A stretch of 64,000 nt of DNA from Syngnathus acus (taxonomy: Eukaryota; Chordata; Actinopteri; Syngnathiformes; Syngnathidae). Made by a program: the position numbers and the translations under genes. The notes beneath the pieces were generated by a model that was given only the letters and a program-made list of their open reading frames with translations, was not told the DNA's origin and ran no database searches. The DNA lies in assembly GCF_901709675.1 (NCBI RefSeq), contig NC_051100.1, positions 1,612,001 to 1,676,000 of the forward strand, read 5' to 3'. Below are positions 1-12,525 of the stretch, piece by piece. Within the stretch, counting starts at the first letter, position 1, and every line of letters starts with the position of its first letter.

Positions 1-1210
1 TGCGATTAGGGTGGGGGGTCGTATTAGGCAAATGACTTTGCTAACTGCCAGATCGGTGCATTTAATTTAGGCCGAATGAGTTGGCTGCCTAAAGGGGCTA
101 AAGCTAATCTGAAATAAATATAAAGTTTGGTGGAGTTCCATATTGAACGATAAATAGCAACGATGACATTTGGTGGAATGTGAATGAATTGAGCTGGCCA
201 AGTTGTAAATGTAGCCATAAAAGGCCAACTCTAGAGCAACGATTTTTAATGCTGCAATGAGGTTACGTTTGCTGGTTAACCATTAATCAATCATTCATTA
301 CCTATTCAGAAACATGTTAATCTGAATTAAACGACAAGAGCTTCCATCCGAGCCTCAGAATTCACTTTTTTTTTTTATATCTGCAGGCGTTACACTTCTG
401 GTTTGTTTACAATGAACTGAATGTCGACTTTTCCTATTATTTATTTTAGCAAAACCATTTTATTTAAAATTGAGGTCAACGAGGTTGCTGCCTAAACGGG
501 CAGCAGAAGTAATAAACAAGAAGTAAAAGTACATTCCTAAAGTGTAAAACCAATCTTCAAACTCATCTTAACTAAAAAAAAGAGACATGTAAAACTATTT
601 TCAGGTTGAGGGGGGAAAAAAAGTCCATAATATCGCAGAGACCTCCAATTGGTGGAAAGTGAATGGATTGCGATTCTACAAGTTCCAGCACGTCCACAAA
701 ACTGTAAAGTGTGCAGTTATTCTATTTAACTGCTGGATTGGCTGTCACTACATGGGCTGCCTTTGCATGAATGACTTTCCGAGTTGGCAGCCATCAGCAC
801 GGGCTGCATTAAATTCAGGTTGAATGGGTTCGCTGACTAAATGGGCTGCAGGAGGCATCAAAATGGCAAGAAAATGTACATGACATTTAGTGCTTACAAC
901 ATGTACATAAAAGCCAGTCTCAAGTACAGAGGAAAGGTTCTCTTACAGTGCAAGTCACCTCTAAATTGATTTGCCAAGCGTTTGGCTCCGATACGACATA
1001 ATCGTTTGCTGCAAATTATTTTGCCAAATTCTAGCTCGCGCGGGCATTCACACCGAGGGAAAAATAAGCGGCCCCCTTCTGCATTTCCGCCCAACAGTGT
1101 GAAGTTAGCGAGGGTGACGCAAGGACGAAATGTCTTTATTTGCATGCGAGAGGGATTTGTTTTATGAGATCGCATTGTGGAAGCAGACAACAAAGTGAGG
1201 CGTTTGTGTA

Positions 1211-1211
1211 A

Positions 1212-1238
<27 letters not shown>
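1211..1238. repeat. (GT)n microsatellite
   Basis: About 14 uninterrupted GT units ending in GCGC. It creates the Cys-Val and Thr-His runs in the short open frames around it, which are therefore not genes. Confidence 0.95.
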
Positions 1239-1242
<4 letters not shown>

Positions 1243-4003
1243 TACAAGCGCATGAACGAGCGAGAGATCAACCACTAGAACAATTCACATCATCTCTTAC
1301 TGTCCTTGCGGATGACAGCGGCAGTGATGTACTGACGGCCTCGCTCGGTACGAGTACACAGACCTGGGCAATCATCTGGGCGACTCAACATGGACGCTAA
1401 AGATTTAATGGTGGGGGTTCATCACAGCCAAGATAACCAACCTTCTGGCTTCATCCTAAAACCTTGCATTAGTAATCCACTCATCTGGATGCATTATGCC
1501 TGTTGCAGCAAAGAAAGAGCCTGATGGTGAGCTCCTCTTTGGTGAGAAAATCCACAATGCTAATCCCTGACATCAGTGTACTTTATTTAACAGCGTGTAG
1601 TCAGCCAGGAGGTTGGCCGCAACAACTGTTTCCTCGCGTCTTCCGCCACGTAGCCGATAACCAGCCGTTGATCGATAGGGGCCGAAGTGCTTTTTAGCGC
1701 TCTGCATCATGCTTCTTTGTGAAAATAAAAGGCAGCGGGGCATGAGGGAATGAATTCTTACGCGAGGATGGGGGCAAGCCTGCTCAAACATTTCAAGTAT
1801 TGTACTGAGCCAATTCATACTATTTGAATGTGAACAGAATGGCACCCTTCTCTATTTTTGTGATCATTTAAATAGGAGTTCTCAGTGATTGAAACATCTG
1901 TAAATAAAAACAAGAATAAAATAGAAAGAGGCCTGCGACAAGTCCCTCAAAATAAAACAGCGTGCGCATGCAGGGGTGAGCCGATGACGGACAAGCGTCG
2001 TTCTCATAAGAGCAGTCCATCGCTCACTGCTTGTCGCCTAGCAACAGAGACCTGGCGGGCAGACGGTAGGTGTGTGAGACAGAGCGTGTGGGAGAGGAGG
2101 CTTGGAGGAGGGGTGTGTGTGTGTGTGGTGGTTGGCAAAGGGGGTACTGAAGCTGAGCAATAGGGAGGCCTGAGATGTGGTCAGTGTCGATGCAGTGATG
2201 TGCAAAAACGATTCCGTGTAAGGTGTCAAATTCCCATAAATAATAAACATCATGCCCCAGTTAATCGTCAAGGCGCTCAGACCAAATAAAGCTTCCCTTT
2301 TCCCAACAGAATAAAAACAACCAAAATGATCATGTACTCCGACATTAAACCTGCAGAGACCATTCGGACTATATTGCTAACCAAAACAGCAGCACAAAAG
2401 CACAGTAACAGTCTTTCAGGTCACTCAACATGTCAAGACTTATTGCATGTGACGCGAGATCATTAAGATATGGTCGATGACTTCAAGTCAAGTGAACTAA
2501 TGATTTTCACCAAGATAGCTGGTCACGTTCCGCTTTGGTTTGAAAATGAGAAAGCCCTCGCTGCCTCAGGGCAGGAAAAATAATTATGCATGCCTCCAGC
2601 CACAAGTTCCATACAAAGGAAAATCAAGATTTTGAGGGCCTCACATGCCAACGAGGCCCCAGAGCAGGCATAGTCTATCGAGTGAAGAGGTTATCGTGTG
2701 CGTGCGTGTTACAACAAATAAAACTCGACGATGCTTGTGCCGCCGTATTAAAAGATCCGTTGCTTAAAAGGTTCTAAAACCACGACGACCGATGCTAACC
2801 ATTAGCATGTAGCTCGAAAAATAGTGTCACTCGTATCGCAAAGCATTGCTATGTTGATAGTTTGTAGTTATAGTACGAGAACCATTCCAGTGTGTTCTCT
2901 TTTTTACAGAACAATTCTGGACGGCATGAAAAGCCTTTATCCAAATATAGAATGATTTTCATTCATCATCCCGAAGCAGTGGTCAGCACTCTTATAACGC
3001 TATGCTGCTAAATGTTGGGCTCCTTGTAAACGACTTCTGTGAATTTGATAACAAGCGCATTTCTCCATCACACACTCGTTTCACGCCTTAATGCCTCCCG
3101 ACCAACCGCATTATGACCCAAAGGCACGGCCGCGTTTTCAATGTCAATAAGAGCTCATTTTCTTTGCTCAAAGCGCAGCAAATGTCAAGGTTAGCTGATT
3201 CTAATCTTTCATTTCCATATTAAAAAGGTGCCGCGGTAGGCCGAGGAAGGGCGTTCTAATAATGCAAGTGCTAAAATACCAAAATACTGTCACGTTATAT
3301 TTAGCCGGGAGGAGGGTGAAAAATACTCCCAAGCGCAACCTTGGTGTACGCTCAATCCTCCGGGCGTGGGCTTGACGAGACACTTTTGATTCTATTGCAG
3401 ACACGTCTCAAGAAAATGTCACAGAGGGCCGGCCGAGTCGGCTTTAATAGCGTCCGGCTCCACGGTAGCCCAAGCGGCGGCCACGCCGCGGAGGGAGGCG
3501 TCACATGCTTCGGGCGCCGCGTCATTCATCTCCCACTATGTGTGTGACTCCGCTGAGCCCTTAAACTCGCCGTCAGTCAAAATGTTCGCATGTGGCCTGA
3601 CCTGCATGCGCACGAGCTCTGCCACCAAACGATAGTGCGCCGCCTCGTCAGTTACAATACAAGAGCAGAAAAGTGGCTAAACCGTTGGACCACTTTTGCA
3701 TTCTGCTACTTCTGAAATTATGTTATTGAACTAAATTTTCACAGCCACCAAAGGTCACAAAAAAGACTTATAATAATAATACAATTAGCATTTTACATGT
3801 CGCCCAAAGCGCCTGTTTCGGAAGAATCAAGTAACAACGTAACGCAGCTGTCGGGCAATAAATTTAGAGAAAAAAAAATAGCTTAACAGGACCGGGGAGT
3901 GACTTGCTGATGGAAAATATCCAAGCGGCCATAATGGACTCCAGTGACAGCACTCTAATTCAATCACGTGTGGTCGCAGTTGCAACTAAGCCGCCTGCAA
4001 ATA

Positions 4004-4025
4004 CCCCCCCCCCCCCCCCCCCCCC
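4004..4025. repeat. poly-C homopolymer, 22 nt
   Basis: Twenty-two consecutive C. Runs this long are prone to length error in assemblies and can adopt i-motif or G-quadruplex-like structures. There is no gene context here beyond the kcnma1 intron. Confidence 0.95.
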
Positions 4026-5824
4026 GTCTATTTTAAAGTGCGCTCAACAATGACACACCGAGGAGGCTCCAGTATGCCTGAAAAAACATTACGCAAAAGG
4101 AAAGAAACCGTACACCTCAGCCTCTCGTCGGCTAGCGCGTGTAAGTGCGCGTATTTGCAGAGGGGGCGCCATACGTGACCCTGCACAGCTCGGGCGCCAT
4201 TAAACGAGCAGCTACTACTGTAAAAGCACGACAGTACACAAGTCTCGTGAATTTGGTTTGCTGTCAAAACATTGTGATATCAATCATGAATTACATTTCA
4301 GAGGCTTCTATTTCATTGACGTGAACAAAATTCAGAAGTAAAGAAACGTTGTTTTTTTGTCTTCAACTTTGATTGTCGTCCATTCTGTAAGCCACTGATG
4401 TTAGCATAGCATTGTTAGCATCTGGCAATGTAAACAATTAATTAGAAAAAAAGATTAGTGTCTGCGTTGAGCGATACCAGACGTGTTTAAATTGAAATCG
4501 AAAAACAAGGATGCGTCGCTTTGCAGACTTGCGTTGGGCGTCGTATACTTCATTAGTCGCACCTCGTGTCGGTGTGCCTCAGTTTGTATTGAATGAAAGA
4601 AAGCCCAATGGTGCGCACCCACCAAGATTGTTCACTTTTCGTTCTAATCAGAGCGGACTGGTGGCCTGCAGCTGTTATTTACTATTAAAGGCAAGATTTT
4701 GTCGGAAAGTTCTGTGAGAGTGGGTCGAAGCTCGTACCCAGAAAGCCTGGCTTTATTTAGATGATTTCTTTATCATGTCAATGCCCCAAGAAACTTGAAA
4801 AGTGAGAAGAGGTGAGAAGAAGAAACTCTTGTTAAGACATAACATGCACTTTCCTATTGCTCCCAACACAATTTACAAATGTGTATATTCATACGTGGTG
4901 TGGAGAGAGTCGTCTCAAGAATGAAAAATACAATGTTCTCTGCGAGGGAAGAAATTTAAAAACGTTTGAGGGATTTTTCATGATTGATTCATGACTCTAA
5001 GGGCAAAGAATGCCGCCTGCCATCAATAATTCAGCCACAGTATCTGTGTCCGCAACACAAATGAACAACACGCTGCTTCCTCCATTATTCATGGGGGATT
5101 CCACCTGTAGCCCTGCACGCTTGCATTATGCGCTATGCCTGCCACAAGAACAGGCTACAGATCTGCCGCTCATTATGGATGTGCGGCTACGGCTACATGG
5201 ATAGACAGCATGACGTTCTATGCAGCTGAAACCTGCCGTATTGCACACAGGAAGAAATTTGTCATCAAACCTGATTTTTTTTTTTTTTTTTAAATGCTAT
5301 GAACTCACTCATGTCAAGGGAAAAAAAGTAATTTTATGAAAATATATGATTGAACGATTACTTTTCAATTTAATATTAAATTCGCAAATGTAATAATAAT
5401 AATTTGCTACAGTATTAAAGTGCAACTGTTACTTTCAGTGGGTCACACAAAACACCTCGTGCCCCTGAGCGCCGGCAAGCTGGAGGTCAGGCAGCCTTCC
5501 AGGAGGTAAACGCCAGGTCGAACTTTATGACCGAGACACAGGGACAGTGCTGGGGGGGAGCAACCACGGGTTTTCATTTTTGCTACACGAGTGTGGCTAG
5601 CTAGCTAACTGCACGTCATATTCTTTTTCCTCCCCCCAAAAAAATGCTTATGCGCATAAGTTCATTTTTAGTGAGGTCTAATATCAGACTCCAGTGTGGA
5701 ACTTGACACCATTTTAACAAAAACAAAAAAAATGCTCCTAATGTCAGTAGTCTTTGCGTACCATTTCAGCAACTATCTTCAAATATGTATACTGGATAGC
5801 AACAATCATGGTTGTCTTTTTTTG

Positions 5825-5831
5825 GTGTGTG

Positions 5832-5921
<90 letters not shown>
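5825..5921. repeat. (GT)n microsatellite, about 97 bp
   Basis: A long GT tract with a single GC interruption near 5837. An (AC)n tract follows about 160 bp to the right, so the two are in inverted orientation to each other and could pair in an intronic transcript. Confidence 0.95.
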
Positions 5922-5923
<2 letters not shown>

Positions 5924-6082
5924 AGGGGGAAGGCATCCACCATATACACTGTGGGTGCACAAAAACAACAGGGGTGAAGCTGGCCATGAGGCAGCAATAA
6001 ATCACATTTTGCATTGCAATCTCCTGCGCATCAGGCATGGGGTTATCCTGCCCACTGGCTGACCACTGCTGTGCTCTCCATA

Positions 6083-6107
6083 ACACACACACACACACAC
6101 ACACACA
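6083..6107. repeat. (AC)n microsatellite
   Basis: About 12 AC units, complementary to the GT tract at 5825-5921. Confidence 0.95.
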
Positions 6108-7845
6108 AACATACACACTCACGCACAATCCACAAGTGGCGGTAGGAAGAATGTTTGGGCTAATTATACGTCATCAAAAAAAAAAAAAAAGCATGGCTGC
6201 AGAGGAGTAAATGATTTCTTTCTCGGTGTTATTTGGGATGGGTGATGGGTGCAGTGGCGAGACTCGAATGGCTAACAGCTAAACACAATTTAAAAAAAAG
6301 CAGCCCTGGCTGGAGTTGTCACATGAGAACATGCAGACAGGTCCATTTCTCCCACGACCTTCGCCACCTTTGCTCTCGACCCCCCCAGTGGAGACAGGTG
6401 AAAGCGCCCATGTCACGGTTTTCCATTTCTGATGCGACCAGCAGAGGAGGCGCATCCTTAAGGGGAAACCAAAGTGAAAAGATACGCAAGAAGAAGATCC
6501 GAGATTGAGTTGGAGACGGATCTGATCCGATAGCAGTGACAGTGGCGGATCGCGTCTAAATGTGCTTATCGGGTATCGGGGTCAGTGCTCAACGTAGTGA
6601 CCTAGATTCCGAGTAGAATGCGCAACAGTGCTGAGGTTCAAAGGTCAGGTCAGCTCCAGCTTGAAGCTTATAATGTTACATGCTCCATACATTTAAAGGG
6701 AGCGTTTGTAATGCGAGGTATTTTTGCAAGAGTCCGTCCGTGTTGGTTCCGTTGGAGCACAGGGACTGAACTGGGTCCGCTGAGTTGTCGGCACAAGTCA
6801 AGCATTGGCACTCTGAAACCCGGAAGTTACATTTTAGTCAGACAAGAATTAAACCAGCATTGAGTTTGCGCGTCAAAACAAGCGTTTGGAATTAACAAAG
6901 CCTGACGTCGCTGTCATCGGGGTGAGCATCCAAACATCAACTTCTCTGGTTGTTAAATGGCGCGTGGCTAAGTCTGTTAGCGCCACTCGGCACACCTGAA
7001 CAACGAGGAGGACGAGGGCAGACGAGAAAGCACTGTCGGCGCGCCTCGGAATGTTAAAGCCTCTTTTGTATCGGTGGTGGGAGGGGAGGGGGGGCTGTTT
7101 TTCCTCCAACCCACGCCCCCGCCTACTGACACAACGGTTGACTGGCTGTTTGTGCACATGTGCCAACCCACTCCTGCCTGCTTGTCACATTTTTTACAAG
7201 CGCGGCTGCCAACAAAAATGGTCTCTATTGGAAATCCGTCTGCCGTGTCGTACTCCCGAGATGCTTCGCACTTGACAAACAAATGACTGTCTTTGTCACT
7301 TGCTTTGTTTTTTGACATATCGCCGCTCGGCAACAAAAAGCATTCATCTCACGAGTCATGATTCTTTTTGAATGAAACACGAGGGATATTGTCATTATCA
7401 TTTTTTGGGGATGAAAAATATTTCTGGTTTTGCATGATAATGTTTACAGTCAATGTCATACACCTTGAAAGTTGTTTTTATGATGAAATAACAGGTCACA
7501 AATAAATTATAATAATCTAATGATATAAATAATAATAAAATGTGAAGTTACTCAATTTGTTTCAACTTTAAAATTATATGACTAGCCATAATGATAATAA
7601 TAATAACATGAATATATATTTAGAATTTTTTTAAATAAATCTAACATGCAATATGCTGTTAAATTCCAAAGTGCAATTAATTGTTTTTAATCCCATTCTA
7701 AATAAAATTAGTGTTGATTTTAAGATGACATTAAATGAAAATCAATCGGTAGACTACAATCACTTCAGGTCAGATGAATGGCTGTCAAAGAATCCATTAT
7801 GTATTGTGGTCTGTCTTGCTTTTCCATTCCATATTAATACACACT

Positions 7846-7880
7846 CACTGGCCACTTTATTAGGCACATCGGCACACTTA
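7846..7880. mobile_element. Fragment of a fish interspersed repeat (ACTGGCCACTTTATTAGG motif)
   Basis: The stretch carries the word ACTGGCCACTTTATTAGG followed by CAC. From memory, this word with TAC at that place recurs as the end of a dispersed DNA-element family in many teleost genomes. No partner terminus is recognised nearby, so this is probably a truncated copy. A repeat-library search would decide it. Confidence 0.45.
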
Positions 7881-9530
7881 AACGGCATTTAAAAGCAGCG
7901 CCACATGAAACATTCTGCCTTTGCAAAGCTAATAATGCTTGCCGCAGACCACGTGATCTACTTTCAAGTAAGAGACAACACACAAGCACCATGGCTCCCT
8001 TTTTACCTCGGTGTTTGCTCAAACAATCAACTAAAAGGTTCAAACAAAGAGACAAGATGACATTCAAGCACTTTATCATACTAAACAGCAGCCAGAGAGC
8101 CACTCTCGTCTACTTTAGTCGTCCCCGCCGGCGCTCTCCGTGGTGCTGAACAGCCTTGGCTTGCGCAGAATAGCCTGCCGTTCTGTTTAATACAAGCTTC
8201 CAAATCAGGGAATTGTGCCCGCGCAAGTGTGGCCGATGGATTCCACCTCTCACACCGGCAGTCTGAATATTACAACTAATCCCCCCCCGCCGCAGCCCCA
8301 GCACATAATAATCATTGCATTTGGACAGGTCGACTTACTGCATTCCTTTAAGATAAGGCTCACTATTTTCACAAACCGAGTACCTTGCTTCATTTGACAC
8401 AACTGGGATGCACAGGTGGTCAAATGGACTTTTTAAAAAGGGTGTTCGCATAGAGACGCTCACCGCTCACAACATTAGGGACGATTGCACAATTGACAAG
8501 AGCTGTATAAACAAATAGAACTGGAAAATGAAATCGACTGGAAGATATTATTGACGCCGGATCATAATGGCGGTAAATTGTACGCTTGTCAAAATGTGTC
8601 AAGAGATGAAGTAAGCAATGAAAGACGACGTGCGCATCATCCGCCGATGATGCATCATCTCGCACGTCGACGTCTACACATGCCGCCGTTCGAACCGCGG
8701 CGCTAACGAGTGGCCGCGTCCTTTTAACGCACCTCGCCACGCTCTCAAATGGGGCCTCCTCGCTCACTTCCTGCCTTCAAGGATTTTCAAAGGGCAAAGA
8801 AAAAAAACTAAACGCTGGCTTCAACCTGAGCGAGACGCTAGCTTCCGCATCAAACGAGGCTGTAATTGGCGGCGGGCTGTGCAGGCAGACTGGAAAATGT
8901 CAGACCAATGTGCAGACGGCCAACTAAGTTTGTCTGAGCGGTGTTCAGCGAGCGAGATGCTGTTCGCTGCTCGTAAAAACATCCCACCGTCCTTGTTATC
9001 TGCCACGCGAGACATTCGCTGAATGGATGCTGGTCGTTTTGTTCGAGTGCAAAGATCCGTCTCCCTGTGACAATATTCCACTTTAGGAATTTAACTGGGG
9101 TTGAATTTTGGTTTTGACAGGGAGGATCAGAGAAAGGTGGGCAAGCTGTTTCTGCTGAACATAAAGGATCATATTTTGATGACCACCTTGGCTGAGGTAA
9201 ACCATAAGCAAAGTCACGACCCTGTTGATTTTATAACGGGCATTTTATATCAAGTAAAAAAGATTCCCATGACTAGACAAAACGTGGTGTTATAATCCCT
9301 GCGAGAAGTTGAAATCCAGAACAGCACAGCTGACATTATTATTATTAGCCGATTCAAATAATAGCAGTTATTCTTAGACAGGGCACACAGCACACGGCTG
9401 GCACGCTGAGGAAAAACAAGCTGCCGTCGGCCCGCTCGGAAGACGACGATTAGCAAAATTAGCCTAGCCCTCACTGAGGTTAACCCAGACATGTTGCTGC
9501 GAGCGCTCGGTCGCCGTAGTGATAGCTGAC

Positions 9531-9571
9531 TCTCTCTCTCTCACTCACACACACACACACACACACACACC
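9531..9571. repeat. Compound (CT)n/(AC)n microsatellite
   Basis: A short CT run passes directly into a run of about 14 AC units. Confidence 0.9.
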
Positions 9572-10691
9572 GAACCCCCTAAGAGAGTGCCAACGCTCTT
9601 GTGTGTGCATGTGTGTGAGAATCAATCTGGAAATGCCTGCCGAGATCTCTGAAGGTCACCGCAGTGTCCCTGACGCTGAGCCTCCATCCGAGGGCTAATT
9701 ATGACGAGTTGTGATGGCCACATTTCACCCCGATTGCTGGGGCGGTGGCGTGCGCTCGTGGAAGCGCTAGATAATCAAAAACAGAAAAGAGCTGGGAAAT
9801 TTCATTTCTGATTTGCATGCAAAATGTAAAATAAAGGCTCGACTGTTTATATGCGAACACAAATGGCCATGAAATGAGGCTTTAGATAAACACTCTGGTT
9901 TCATTAAAAGACAATTTGTGCTTGGTTACACTGTTTTTTTTCTTAGCAGTGATATAAAAATGTTGAATAATAAATATCTGTTTTAATGAGAAATGAGAAT
10001 GGCCAACACTTGTTTTTCTGTTGGCTCGCTAGCACACTACTTCCTGGTCCATGGATAGAAATAGAGAAGTCGGCGGACTATATTATTCACATCATAGTGA
10101 GTCAAATGGTGGAACACTAAAATGAATTCCTCAATTCAAACAATTAACTGTTCATTAGTTGAACCGCGTTTACGTTATCCTGCGAGCCAGCGATTCGTTA
10201 TGTGGCCTTTGATGACATCAGCAACATTTTGGAGCTCCATCCATAAACATCACGTGTTAACATTGCATGGCTGCAGGGGAACCAAAACACCAACTTTCCT
10301 TTTCAAGGAGCCGGGGAGAGATACAAAAAAAAAAAACCAGTCGAAGCAACTGTCAGCCATGATCGCGCTTGCCATCCAAGTGCTAAATGGCAAGGTAACA
10401 AGGCAGCTAGCTCCCTCCTACATCCTAGCTGGTGTCAAGCGGCACATTTATACCCAAATGGTTTTGCACAGCCAATTTGACATGTATCATCTATCGCACA
10501 TTTCCAATCGGGGAAATGCTCCCCTCCACTGCGGAGCCAGGTCTACCTGTCCCGTCCCGTCTAACCTTTAACCTAGCAATACTTCCCGGGGTGTGGATGT
10601 CCTTTTAATAGCACGCTGACGGGCCAAAGAAGACATAACAACATGACAGCGGGCCAACGAGCACGGCTGGAGCTGTGCGCGAGCGACCTCA

Positions 10692-10711
10692 TGATATATA
10701 TATATATATAC
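10692..10711. repeat. (AT)n microsatellite
   Basis: About nine AT units in the kcnma1 intron. Confidence 0.85.
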
Positions 10712-11533
10712 ATAGTCCTGCTTGATATATGGCCGCTCCTCGTCTGAGGATTAACATACATCAGCGTGGCGCACTGAAGTTGTCCCTAGATGGCCATCAA
10801 ATCACGGCTGGTGAATTAAGGATTAGAGCCGAGAAAAGTGTGGCTGTCCGAAGGAGAATAACTCATGAGTCATAGATGCCACTTTGGACCACTGAGGGGG
10901 GCAAGACAGATGATCGTTAGCTGTTGTTGACTTCAGAGTCCATACAAAAAGAAATACTAAAAAGACTCTTCTTTTCCATTATTAAGTAGGAAAAAAGCAA
11001 AAACTTGGAACATGTGTGTTTTGGCTTGAATGCATTTCTCTCCGAGTATTGTCGGTGAGTACTCGATTTTTATCGGCTAAATTTAACACTGATAGACTGC
11101 TGACACCTTTATTGCTGTTATGGTGGAAAGTGTTCCCCCATCGCCCGACACCCCGACCAGCAAGTGAGGGGAACCCTGCAGCGAGAGCGACGACCACAAG
11201 AACACGTTAGAGCCAGGCATCCCTCACATGGCAATGGGACACGCTCTACTGCCAGATTCTTGGCACAAACCGGAAATACAAACTGCAGCGATACCGATAT
11301 CAGTTTCTCATGGTATAATAACTGTGAGGGAAAATATTCCTGGCATCATGCTGTTAAATTTTGCGGATTTTTAAAAACATTATAAGGTCTGTAACTGTAT
11401 GTCCAGCTTGTTATTGCAGAACGCTACAATAGCAGCATTTTATTTTGGTGACTGCCGAGGTTAGTGAGAGCGACAGCTGACGTCGGGGCGTGAGCTCTTC
11501 AAAACACAGCTGGTGTGTTGCCAAGCACACGAC

Positions 11534-11577
<44 letters not shown>
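11534..11577. repeat. (CA)n microsatellite
   Basis: About 22 perfect CA units. It accounts for the Thr-His-rich open frames in this area. Confidence 0.95.
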
Positions 11578-11578
<1 letters not shown>

Positions 11579-11791
11579 CCACTCACACCGGGTCTGCGCA
11601 GACACCTACGCAAGCCATTAGCATTAACGGCAGAGCACTCCTCTCATTTTATTGTGGTCGAGCTGAAGAGACACATACTTGGGAAGGATTTCCAAGCATT
11701 CAATTAAATGCTCGCAAGCTTCAGTGCACCAAAATCAATAGCAACGTTCACTTATGGAAATGAGTTGTTGTGATGCAAAAATTCCCTTCAG

Positions 11792-11812
11792 GCTGCTGCT
11801 GCTGCTGCTGCT
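11792..11812. repeat. (GCT)7 trinucleotide repeat
   Basis: Seven GCT/CTG units in the kcnma1 intron, non-coding. CTG/CAG tracts are an expansion-prone class in vertebrates, but this one is short. Confidence 0.9.
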
Positions 11813-12354
11813 ATGCATCACTGGGCGGTGCACATTAACTGGAATTTATCTAGCGGGATTAAAACAATAGTAGTTAAACTAGTGAATGGAGTCCAAGCAA
11901 CAAATGTGATGCCTTGTGGGAATTTAAGATGAAATCAAACTGAATGTAGAACACAATTTAAACTGGAGCATGAGAATATCGAGGCACTACACAAACAAAG
12001 CCGCTATGTTTTGCTTTGAAAAAAACATGCCAATAATTATAATGCAAGGAATATATCAAATGTCCTCGAAACACAGCCCATTCTCTATTCCTAAAAAAGG
12101 CGTGATTTGTTATGAATTCTCAGAATATGTCCCAGCACCAGAGCTGAGTGGGCAACGTAAACAGCACATCAAAATCTCGACCAGACAGGATGAATTTTTA
12201 ATAGTCCCACTAGACGCTGGCTGGCTGGCGCGCCAAGAAACAAACATTTAGAACACACACAATCAAGCAGAAAATCGGTTGTACTCTGAGTTATGAGTGT
12301 GATTCCTTGCATTTCATCTTGGACTAAATTCCTCAAAGCATTTGCTAAACGTTG

Positions 12355-12525
12355 TACCGTAATTGTCGGACTATAAGTCGCGGTTTTTTTCATAGTTTGG
12401 GTGGGGGGGGCGACTTATACTCAGGAGCGACTTATATACATATATGTTTTTTTTCACTTTTTTGGGCATTTTATGGCTGGTGCGACTTATACTCCGGTGC
12501 GACTTATAGTCCGAAAATTACGGTA
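12355..12525. mobile_element. Short non-autonomous inverted-repeat element (MITE)
   Basis: The two ends are inverted copies of each other over 27 nt with one mismatch (TACCGTAATT at the left, its complement AATTACGGTA at the right). Both ends carry TA, which fits a TA target-site duplication of the Tc1/mariner type. The core is about 165 bp, has no open frame, and contains further copies of the GCGACTTATA word that forms the inner part of each terminus. A GCGACTTATA-type family is dispersed in several vertebrate genomes from memory. The inverted structure itself is read directly from the sequence. Confidence 0.85.

Noticed and set aside
8646-8659. Perfect 14-bp palindrome GATGATGCATCATC
   Set aside because: A single short palindrome with no repeat partner or gene context; expected by chance in a window of this size.
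10122-10571. 149-codon plus-strand open frame in the kcnma1 intron
   Set aside because: Mixed composition with a Lys run from poly-A, no recognisable motif and no flanking splice pattern. A frame this long is expected by chance in 16 kb.
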